12,991 nt of DNA from Streptomyces sp. NRRL B-1140 (GTDB lineage Bacteria; Actinomycetota; Actinomycetes; Streptomycetales; Streptomycetaceae): contig NZ_LGEA01000131.1 of the NCBI RefSeq assembly GCF_001280065.1, positions 1 to 12,991 on the forward strand, given 5' to 3'. Made by a program: the position numbers and the translations under genes. The notes under the pieces are model-generated. The model worked only from the letters and a program-made list of their open reading frames with translations. It ran no database searches and was not told where the DNA came from. Below are positions 5,001 through 11,511 of the stretch, piece after piece. Within the stretch, counting starts at the first letter, position 1; each line of letters begins with the position of its first letter.

Positions 5001-7304
5001 GTCGGGGACGGTCCTGTGGCGGCGACCGGGCCGGGTGTGGCGGGTACGGGTACCGCTGTGCTGCCGCTGCGGCTGCGCGGTGCGCTGGACGTAGGGGCGC
5101 TGGAGGAGGCGCTGGAGGATCTGGGGCAGCGGCACGCGGTGCTGCGCAACTCGCGGCTGGGCTCGGCCGGCACGCGGCTGCGGGCGCTGGCTGTTGACGA
5201 CCATCTGCTGGAGCTGTCGCTGCCGGCCGGGGACGTCGACCTGTGGTCGCATCTGCCGCTGGCCGCGGACCTGGCCCGCGCCTACGGTGCTCGTGCCACC
5301 GGTGACACTCCGCGCCGTGAGCGGGCCGCGGTGGAGGCCGCGCCGCGGGCGGTCTGCGGTGATGTGCCGCCCACCGTGCTGCCGGGCAGCGTTGTGGGGG
5401 GTGGTGAAGGGCCTTGGGGGTCGCTGGAGTTCGGTGTGGAGGGGGAGCTGCACGAGCGGCTCGCGCGGTTCGCGGCCGGGCACGGGGTGACGTTGTTCAT
5501 GGTGGTGCACGCCGCGCTGGCGGCTGTGCTGGCCCGGCTGGGCGCCGGTGAGGAGGTCACCGTGGCCGCGCCGGTGCCGGCGCGGGACAGTGCCGCGCTG
5601 CGTGGTGCGGTGGGGCCGTTCGGCCGGGTTCTGGCGCTGTCGGTGGACACGTCCGGGGATCCTTCTTTCGCAGAGTTGCTGCGCCGGGTGCGCGCGGTGG
5701 ATCTGGCTGCCTACCGCAGCCCCGGGGCGGCGCTGGCGCAGCCCGGTGGTGTCGCTTTGATGGTGCTGCAGGAGCCCGTCGGGGAGTTCGAGGCGGCCGG
5801 TCTCACGGTGCTGCCGCAGCCGGGCCGGCTGCCGCTGCCGGCGGCGGACGTCGTGCTGACGCTGACCGAGCGGCAGAGCCCGGCGGGTGTCCCCTGCGGT
5901 ATCACCCTGTCGGCCGCGTTCCGCCGGGACACCGTCGAGGAGACGGTGGCGGCCTCGCTGGCCGGTCGTCTGGGCGCCGTGCTGGAGGCGGTCGTGGAGG
6001 GTGCGGCGACTGCGCTGAGCCGGCTGCGGCTGGCCGGCGGCGCCGGAGAGGGGGTGTGGGCGGGTGCCCCCGCCGTGCTGCCGGAGCGGACGGTGGCGTC
6101 GCTGTTCGCGGAGCAGGTGGCCCGCGCCCCGCACGCGCCGGCCCTGACCGGTATGGACTACGCCGAACTCGACGCCCGTTCCGACCTGCTGGCGCACGCT
6201 TTGATCGCGCACCGGGCGGGTCCGGGCACCTCGGTGCTCACCGCGCTGTCCTCGCCGGCGGAGTTCGCGGTGGCTGCGCTGGCCGTCGCCAAGACGGGGG
6301 CCGCCTTGGTGCCGGCGGACCCGGCGCAGGGGCTGTCGGAGGCGTTGCGGCCGGTGGCGATGCTGCTCGACGAGAGTGCCGATGTGCTGTTGCCGGCCGT
6401 GCCGGGGGCGGCGCGCCTGGTGCGGGACTCCTGCGGGCTGCTGCCGGTGGACGGCAGGTGGCCGGTGTCGGACGCCGAGCGGGCCGGGTTGCAGGGCGCC
6501 GGTGACCCGGTGGTGCTCGCGGCCGGCGCGGACGGCACGGTCGTCATCGGTGCCGAGCCGGTCGTGGCGGTGGCCGTGGCCGGGCCGGTGGACGCCGCGT
6601 GGCTGGTGCCCGGCTACCCCGGCGCGGACGCCGCGCTGGGCCTGCTGGGCACGCTCGGCTCGGGCGGGTGCGTGCACGTGCCGGATGCCTCGGTGGCGGA
6701 CGGTGTGCCGCAGGAGATCCTGCGGTGGCTCGGTGAGCGCGGCGCCCGGTCGGTGCTGGGCGGTGCGCGGGAGGGGCTCGGCGCGCTGGTCGCCCTCGCC
6801 CGTGCCGGGGGCATCGCGTTGACGGTGAGCGGTGGCTGGGCCGAAGGGCGGCTCGTCGTCGAGCATGTCCCGGGCCGTCCGGCCCGGCCCGCCCTTGGCC
6901 ACCGTGCCTATGTGCTCGACGGGGAGCTGCGGCCGGTGGCCGCGGGAGCCGTCGGCGCGCTGTACATCGCCGGTGCGGGGGTGGCGCAGGGGTACGCCGA
7001 CGCGCCGGGTGCGACGGGGGAGCGTTTCCTGCCCGATCCGTTCGCCGGCCAGGACGGCCCCGCCCGCATGTGGCGGACGGGCCGTGCCGCGCGGGTGGAC
7101 GCCGACGGGGCTGTGGAGGTCCTGGACGGGCCGTGGGGCGAGGACCCCTTCGCCGATGAGTTCGCCACGTTCGTCGTCGTGGCCGACGGCGCCGGTCACC
7201 GTGCGCTGTGGCCTGCGTCGGCCACCGTGCCGGACGGCTGGCGTGAGACCCACCCGGAGGACCTGTACGAGCTGTGCCTGGACCACCTGAACGAGCGCCT
7301 GTGA
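2052..7304 (+). CDS. Non-ribosomal peptide synthetase, A(MT)-T-C*-A*-MbtH
   Basis: This 1750-aa protein should activate, N-methylate and tether one amino acid. The A domain has A3 YTSGTTGTPKG at 156-166, A5 YGPTETT at 295, A7 YRTGD at 383 and A8 at 408-420. It is interrupted between A8 and A9 by a methyltransferase domain (about 425-850, SAM motif VLEIGVGTG at 524), and then resumes with A9 LPDYMIP and A10 NSNGKVDRK (catalytic Lys892). Insertion there is known for backbone N-methylation. The carrier domain LGGHSL follows, with phosphopantetheine Ser948. A shortened condensation-like domain (about 995-1335) has PAGDVDL at 1058 where HHxxxDG belongs. A second adenylation core (1344-1690) has lost A3, A5, the Asp of A7 and its whole C-terminal subdomain. 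Residues 1697-1750 are MbtH-like (LWP, PDGW). There is no thioesterase. My hand-read specificity code, DAFFLGVTFK, is nearest to Ile/Val codes, with low certainty. Confidence 0.9.
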   Translation: MSISGLIEQHVQARPDAVAVTYASPGGGDVSLTYRELSLAANRLAEHLRARGVRRGDRVVTSLRPGTDMVTAFLAVVRAGAAYVPVDPAHPVERRRLLVRDSAARVVVTDGAGAAGYADLGAVVVAVDGEAAEIAGRPGALPAEEAAPSDAAYVCYTSGTTGTPKGVVVPHSAVLDLVRSTDYVRLTPDDVVAQAANPAFDAVTFEIWSTLAAGARLVGLSKDTVVDAARFEGAVAEHGLSVIFLTTALFNLIARERPAAFAPLRTVLFGGEACDPRRVREVFRAGPPERLLHVYGPTETTTFATWHEVTEPAEGDRTIPIGRPIGATVAVVVGEDGVAVAPGGTGELLLGGPGLASGYLDRPELTAQRFVRDGFTGGEGLLYRTGDLVLLREDGAIEFVGRVDNQVKLRGFRIELGEIESVLTAHPAVSAATVSVHTVGEGDRRLVAHVVPAAQPAAAAEGEQITEWREIYEALYDDAEAAEFGANFAGWNSSYDAQPIPLEQMGEWQAATLERIRELGQRRVLEIGVGTGLLMAHLARAEECEEYWATDFSPSVVAALRAQTQGDAVLRGKVRLSCQGADDTGGLPAGYFDTIVVNSVVQYFPGLSYLRTVIERALPLLAPGGSLLLGDLRNLDLARCFQTGVELAQPGAGARDREAVRRGVDRRVAGETELLLSPALFAALARELPGVRSVDVRVKRGVHHNELTRFRYEAVLSTAAPAADVTDAPVVTWGEEVGGVEEAERYLGERRPAVLRLAAVPNRRVHEEYAAMLDLECAGGFAPGPAGPDPEVLCVAGERLGYRALPTWSAAGAHAVDIVFVDPGRVGGGPLTGVYAAPVAVVEECANVPTAFDHTVDLEVVLRGHLREQLPDYMIPSALMTLDALPLNSNGKVDRKALPAPGFTAERPGGLPGTPLQEIVRDLFAEVVGVPRRTVHADSDFFVLGGHSLAAARLLSRARETLGADPGSRAVYQAPTPARFAALVGDGPVAATGPGVAGTGTAVLPLRLRGALDVGALEEALEDLGQRHAVLRNSRLGSAGTRLRALAVDDHLLELSLPAGDVDLWSHLPLAADLARAYGARATGDTPRRERAAVEAAPRAVCGDVPPTVLPGSVVGGGEGPWGSLEFGVEGELHERLARFAAGHGVTLFMVVHAALAAVLARLGAGEEVTVAAPVPARDSAALRGAVGPFGRVLALSVDTSGDPSFAELLRRVRAVDLAAYRSPGAALAQPGGVALMVLQEPVGEFEAAGLTVLPQPGRLPLPAADVVLTLTERQSPAGVPCGITLSAAFRRDTVEETVAASLAGRLGAVLEAVVEGAATALSRLRLAGGAGEGVWAGAPAVLPERTVASLFAEQVARAPHAPALTGMDYAELDARSDLLAHALIAHRAGPGTSVLTALSSPAEFAVAALAVAKTGAALVPADPAQGLSEALRPVAMLLDESADVLLPAVPGAARLVRDSCGLLPVDGRWPVSDAERAGLQGAGDPVVLAAGADGTVVIGAEPVVAVAVAGPVDAAWLVPGYPGADAALGLLGTLGSGGCVHVPDASVADGVPQEILRWLGERGARSVLGGAREGLGALVALARAGGIALTVSGGWAEGRLVVEHVPGRPARPALGHRAYVLDGELRPVAAGAVGALYIAGAGVAQGYADAPGATGERFLPDPFAGQDGPARMWRTGRAARVDADGAVEVLDGPWGEDPFADEFATFVVVADGAGHRALWPASATVPDGWRETHPEDLYELCLDHLNERL

Positions 7305-7336
7305 CGCGCCGAAGGGACCATCTGCCCGCCCGATGC

Positions 7337-7342
7337 GAAGGA
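7337..7342 (+). promoter_or_regulatory. Ribosome binding site fixing the dioxygenase start
   Basis: GAAGGA lies five bases before ATG 7348. An in-frame ATG at 7333 would put this SD inside the gene, so 7348 is the likelier start. Confidence 0.65.
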
Positions 7343-7347
7343 ATGCC

Positions 7348-8358
7348 ATGACCACCGTCGCCCCCGCTTCCCCCACGTTGCCGGACCACCTGGCCGACTC
7401 CCGCCACCACGTCCTGGACCTGACGTTGCGTGATGCCCGCGCGGCCCATGCGCTGGCCGCGTCCTGTCTGGAGACGTACAAGGCGGCCGACGACCGCAGA
7501 TTCCTCGACGAGGCGCCGGTGCTCGCCCACGAGCTGCCGCTGCCGGTGCGCCGGCATCTGAATTCCGCGCGCCGCGACGAGGCCACGCATGTGACGGTGA
7601 TCCGCGGCAATGTCGTGGACCAGGCGGCGCTGGGGCCCACCCCCGCCCACTGGAGCGAGGCGGACACCGAGGCGAGCCAGGTGTACGGGTGTCTGCTGGT
7701 GCTGTACGCGGCGCTGCTGGGGGATGTGACCGGCTGGGCCACGCAGCAGGCGGGCCGCCTGGTCACCGACATCCTGCCCAGCAAGGGGTTCGAGACCAGT
7801 CTGATCTCCGCCTCCAGCGAGCTGGAGCTGGCCTGGCACACCGAGGACGCGTTCTCCCCGTACCGGGCGGACTGGGTGGGTCTGTTCGCGCTGCGCAACA
7901 CGGCCGGGGTGCCCACCACGGTCGCGCACGTCGATGCCCGCCGGGTGCCCGAGCACATCCGTGCGGTGCTGAGCGAGCCGCGGTTCGTGGCGCTGCCGGA
8001 CGCGGCGCACGAGTTCGCCGACGGGCCGGCCGGTGACCTGGTGCCGATCCTGGAGGGCCACCCGGAGCGGCCGGTGCTGCGCATCGACCGGGACTTCTTC
8101 CGCGCGCGGGACGGTGACGCGCAGGCCGCCGGGGCGCTGGCGTGGATCACCGCGCACCTCGACGCCAACCTGACCGACGTGGTGGTTCCCACCGGTGCGG
8201 TCTGCTTCGTCGACAACCGCAACGTCGTGCACGGCCGGCGCCGCTTCCGGGCGGGCTTCGACGGCGGCGACCGCTGGCTCAAGCGCGTGAACCTCGTCCG
8301 TGACCTGCGCCGTACCCGTCCCGGGCGGCTGGACGGCGCGACCCGCGTCATCGGCTGA
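7348..8358 (+). CDS. Fe(II)/2-oxoglutarate dioxygenase, arginine beta-hydroxylase-like (VioC family)
   Basis: This 336-aa protein belongs to the clavaminate synthase-like/TauD superfamily that hydroxylates free amino acids, such as VioC (Arg), OrfP (Arg), MppO (enduracididine) and AsnO (Asn). The iron ligands are His164 and Glu166 in HTEDAFSPYRAD (the H-x-E variant typical of this group) and the distal His295 in NVVHGRRRF. Arg309 lies 14 residues after the distal His, as does the 2-oxoglutarate-binding Arg of VioC. Asp247 and Asp249 (RIDRDFF) sit 48 and 46 residues before the distal His, the same spacing I recall for VioC Asp268 and Asp270, which hold the arginine guanidinium. An Arg-type substrate is therefore favoured over Asn. 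The product would be beta-hydroxyarginine or a close analogue. The gene starts 43 bases after the NRPS gene. Whether it acts on a free or carrier-bound amino acid is unknown. Confidence 0.88.
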   Translation: MTTVAPASPTLPDHLADSRHHVLDLTLRDARAAHALAASCLETYKAADDRRFLDEAPVLAHELPLPVRRHLNSARRDEATHVTVIRGNVVDQAALGPTPAHWSEADTEASQVYGCLLVLYAALLGDVTGWATQQAGRLVTDILPSKGFETSLISASSELELAWHTEDAFSPYRADWVGLFALRNTAGVPTTVAHVDARRVPEHIRAVLSEPRFVALPDAAHEFADGPAGDLVPILEGHPERPVLRIDRDFFRARDGDAQAAGALAWITAHLDANLTDVVVPTGAVCFVDNRNVVHGRRRFRAGFDGGDRWLKRVNLVRDLRRTRPGRLDGATRVIG

Positions 8359-8410
8359 AGGTGCCGGCCGGTTTTCCCCCTCCCGTTTCGGACCGCAAGG
8401 AGTTACGCCC

Positions 8411-9652
8411 ATGACCACCGAGCCGACCCGCCCCGTCGTCCTGCTCGTCGAGAGCCGCCGGGCCACTTTCACCGACCATGTCCTGGCCCGCGACGACGTC
8501 GAGGTCGTCCTGCTGCGCTTCGACTCGGTGCCGCTGAGCGAGGAGTACCTCGCGCGCACCGCGCACGTCCCGACGTTCACCCTGGACACGTCGGCGCCTT
8601 TGGAGGACGAGGCGGCCCGCTACCTGCGCTGGATGAAGGGCAGCGAGGGGCTGCCCCGGCCGAGGTTCTTCTGCAACCCCAACGAGGCGCTGCAGGCCGA
8701 CGCCCAGCGTTTCGCCGCCCTGGTGGGCCTGCCGCACCTGAGCCAGGAGCAGGTGGGGTGGGTGCGCAACAAGATGACGATGAAGGACCGGTACGCGCAG
8801 CTGGCCATCCCGCACGCCGCGTACCGTGCGGTGCACGTCCTGGACGAGGTGGTGGCGTTCGGCGACGAGCACGGCTGGCCGGTCATCCTCAAGCCCGTCG
8901 ACTCCGACTCCTGCATCCACACCTACCGCCTCGACTCGCCGGCCTGTGTCGCGGGGGTGCCGCCGCTGGATGCGGCGCTCAGGTGGATGGTGGAGGAGTA
9001 CATCGAGGGCCGCGAGTTCCAGCTGTGCGCGGTGATCGCCGACGGGGTGGTCCTGGACGCGTATCTGTCGAAGAACCCGGTGCCGATCCTGCAGGTCCTC
9101 GAGGGGAAGATCAACGCCAACATCACGTACGCGCCGAGTGAGGATCTGCCCGTCGACGCCCGGGCGCTGGCGCAGGAGCTGACCGACGGTCTGGGTCTGC
9201 CGTACGGCTATCTGCACGGCGAGTTCTTCCTCACCGACGACGGCCGGTTCGTGATGAGCGAGGTCGCGGCCCGGCTCAGCGGCTGCGAGGTGCCGATGAA
9301 CCACGGGCTGGCCTACGGGTTCGACTTCCTGCACGTCGTCCTCGACACCTATGTGGGCCGGGTGCCGGTGCCCGTGTACACGCGTGACCGGGCGGTGGGC
9401 GATCTGTTGCTGCCGACCGCGCCGGGCCGGGTGGTGCACATCAGTTCCGAGGAGGAGCTGCTGCGCATGCCGGGGGTGATCGGTGCCCGGTTGACGGCGC
9501 GGTGCGGTGACGTGCTGGATCCGCCGCGTGCCTCGCACGCCTCCACCGGCTACGTCCATGTGGAGGGTGCCACGGCCGATGAGGTGGAGGAGCGGATGCA
9601 TCACGTGCTGCGGCACTTCGAGCTGAAGGTGGACGAGGAGCCCGGGTCGTGA
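8411..9652 (+). CDS. ATP-grasp carboxylate-amine (L-amino acid) ligase
   Basis: This 413-aa protein has the layout of ATP-grasp ligases of the PurK/carbamoyl-phosphate-synthase-like type, which includes L-amino acid ligases such as BacD. Such enzymes form an acyl-phosphate with ATP and join it to an amine. Visible elements are RNKMTMKDRYAQLAIP from residue 119, the ATP-binding Lys161 in VILKPVDSDS, EEYIEGREF at 195 (adenine/ribose contacts), and the metal-binding Glu271 (HGEFF) and Glu284 in SEVAARLSG, with Arg288. The classic E-x-N-P-R is E-V-A-A-R here, as in several amino acid ligases. AAGGAG eight bases before ATG 8411 fixes the start; longer in-frame extensions are unsupported. In a cluster whose only condensation domain looks dead, it is the best candidate to form a peptide bond. 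Its substrates are not readable from the sequence. Confidence 0.85.
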   Translation: MTTEPTRPVVLLVESRRATFTDHVLARDDVEVVLLRFDSVPLSEEYLARTAHVPTFTLDTSAPLEDEAARYLRWMKGSEGLPRPRFFCNPNEALQADAQRFAALVGLPHLSQEQVGWVRNKMTMKDRYAQLAIPHAAYRAVHVLDEVVAFGDEHGWPVILKPVDSDSCIHTYRLDSPACVAGVPPLDAALRWMVEEYIEGREFQLCAVIADGVVLDAYLSKNPVPILQVLEGKINANITYAPSEDLPVDARALAQELTDGLGLPYGYLHGEFFLTDDGRFVMSEVAARLSGCEVPMNHGLAYGFDFLHVVLDTYVGRVPVPVYTRDRAVGDLLLPTAPGRVVHISSEEELLRMPGVIGARLTARCGDVLDPPRASHASTGYVHVEGATADEVEERMHHVLRHFELKVDEEPGS

Positions 9653-11511
9653 GGCAGGCGCTGTTCGCCCCGTTCGCCGAAGCGGACGACTATGCGCGGG
9701 CGGTGGCGGCCGGGGACGGTCCGCTGCCGGTGTGGACGGGGGGCCGTACGGATCTGGCGGCCGGGCTCGCCCTGGCCGGGCAGGTGTACGCGGGCCGTCG
9801 CACGCCCGCCCCGTGTGAGACCGGTGTGCTGTTCGGCGAGGTGCCGGCTGCGCTGGAGAGGCTGCTGCGGCCGCTGGCGCGTACCTGGGCGGCGGAGCCG
9901 GGGCGGCTGCCCGGGCAGGGGTCGGTGCTGCTGGCCGGGACCTATGCGCAGTTGCGCGGCGACGAGGTGCAACAGGTCGTGACGGCGGCGTATGCCGGGG
10001 GGCGGCCGCTGTTCCTGCTGACCGGTCGTGACGTGCACAGTCTGAGCTGGGTGGTGGCCAAGCAGTACGCCCGGGTGGTGCCGGGTGCGGCGGTGGGGGT
10101 CGTCTCCGAGCTGGACGCGGCCGAGCCGGTGCCGGGCGCGGACGTGTGGTGCGGCGCCGAGGACGTGCGCCGCCTCGACATCAAGGAAGTGGCTCTCGGC
10201 CGGGTGTGGCGGCGGGTGCTGTTCCACGGCAACGGCAAGGACGACCAGCTCAACCTGGGCCAGTTCACGCTGTGCGGGGCGAGTCCGGTCGCGGCCCTGC
10301 CCGGTGCGGCGGGCCCCAAGTGCGCCTACGGGCTGGGCTGCACCAAGCCGATGGACAAGCTGATCCCGGCGCGCGGCATCCGCGCCGCCGAGCTGGTGCT
10401 CGCCAACTGCTTCAGCGGCGCGCTGGCCGGGCACGCGATGTACGACCCGAAGTATGTGATCCTGCTGGACGCGCTGGACGGTCCCGCGCAGACCGTCCTC
10501 GCCACGCTCACCGCGTGTGACGGGCAGCGCCCCGAGAACCTGGCGTGGCTGACGTCGGCGGCTGCCGCGGGCAGCGCGGCCGGCGCCGTCAACGACGTGC
10601 TGCGCGACATCAACCCCTATCCGTCGTTCGCCCAGTTCGGCCTGCAGTCCTCAGGCCTGGAAAAGGAGGAGGAGCAGGCGGCGGCGCAGGCGGCGCGGGC
10701 GGCGCGGGCGGCGCGGCCGTCCGCTGCGGAGCCGGTGACGGCTCCCGAGCCGCACACGCTCGGTGCGCGGCTGGCGGGCCTGCTCGACAGCGGGCTGCTC
10801 GGGCCGGACTACCCGCTGCGGCCGCGGCTGCGGGCCCTGGCGGACACGCTGTTGCACGACGTGGTGCGCACGGTGGCGCTGGCCCCGCCGGACGCTGGGC
10901 GGTCGCTGGCCGCGATCGCCAAGGAGACCACGTCCCTCGACCTGGCGCTCGCCCATCGCTTCGCCAAGCACCACGACGATCCGGTGCTGCGGTTTGCCAC
11001 CTACTTCGGTGAACGCAGCGTCGCCGACGCGCCGGCTGCCCTGGACACCTCGTGCACCTGCGGCCGGCCGCTCACCGCCTACCGGCGCCGCGGGCGGGTC
11101 CCGGTGATCACCGATACCGTCCAGGTGGTGTGCGCGCGCTGCGGCGATGTCGCCAACTCGCTGTACGGTGCCACCGAACTGACGGTCAAGGCGCCGTCCG
11201 AGACCGCCGCCGGCGGCGCTTTGCACGTGGTGGTGGAGGCGCGGGCGCAGCGGGCGGGGACGGTGAACCTGGGCATCGTGCTGCCGCTGTACCTGGACGC
11301 GCGGGTCGGTCCCGTGCTGCGCCGCGTCGTCGCCTCGCGCCCCGGCGAGCGGGTGCACGCGGAGTTCAATGTCGCCATCGCCCCCGGGGCGACCCCCCAG
11401 GCGTACTACGTGTGCCCGTACGCCGTTCAGGACCTGGGCATCTCGGTGTCCCGGGTGCATTTCACCCTGCGGCCCGCGGGCCCGGACGAGAGGGAGCGGC
11501 CGGCACCATGA
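9649..11511 (+). CDS. Putative caspase/CHAT-like cysteine peptidase with zinc ribbon
   Basis: This 620-aa protein starts with GTG overlapping the ligase stop by 4 bp (GTGA), with GAGGAG eight bases upstream. I do not recognise it as a named protein. The N-terminal 335 residues have the features of a caspase/CHAT/gingipain-type fold: a hydrophobic strand ending in His-Gly (VLFHGNGKDD, His193), then 61 residues on a strand with a Cys nucleophile signature (LVLANCFSG, Cys254). A charged, Ala-rich linker (338-366) follows, then a helical region, then a zinc ribbon (CTCG at 469-472 and CARCG at 495-499, four Cys), then a beta-rich tail (about 510-612). The unusual CAYGLGC lies between the His and the Cys. 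If active, it may process or release the product or its carrier, or confer self-protection. These roles are inferred. A non-catalytic or unrelated fold remains possible. Confidence 0.6.
   Translation: MRQALFAPFAEADDYARAVAAGDGPLPVWTGGRTDLAAGLALAGQVYAGRRTPAPCETGVLFGEVPAALERLLRPLARTWAAEPGRLPGQGSVLLAGTYAQLRGDEVQQVVTAAYAGGRPLFLLTGRDVHSLSWVVAKQYARVVPGAAVGVVSELDAAEPVPGADVWCGAEDVRRLDIKEVALGRVWRRVLFHGNGKDDQLNLGQFTLCGASPVAALPGAAGPKCAYGLGCTKPMDKLIPARGIRAAELVLANCFSGALAGHAMYDPKYVILLDALDGPAQTVLATLTACDGQRPENLAWLTSAAAAGSAAGAVNDVLRDINPYPSFAQFGLQSSGLEKEEEQAAAQAARAARAARPSAAEPVTAPEPHTLGARLAGLLDSGLLGPDYPLRPRLRALADTLLHDVVRTVALAPPDAGRSLAAIAKETTSLDLALAHRFAKHHDDPVLRFATYFGERSVADAPAALDTSCTCGRPLTAYRRRGRVPVITDTVQVVCARCGDVANSLYGATELTVKAPSETAAGGALHVVVEARAQRAGTVNLGIVLPLYLDARVGPVLRRVVASRPGERVHAEFNVAIAPGATPQAYYVCPYAVQDLGISVSRVHFTLRPAGPDERERPAP

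Noticed and set aside
1980..8351. A 2123-codon open frame on the minus strand across the NRPS gene
   Set aside because: It is antisense to a gene with clear NRPS motifs and is rich in Arg/His/Pro/Gln low-complexity sequence, an artefact of high GC at third positions.
8300..8410. N-terminal extension of the ATP-grasp gene overlapping the dioxygenase
   Set aside because: The extension is out of frame with, and overlaps, the dioxygenase end. An SD at 8397-8402 points to ATG 8411.
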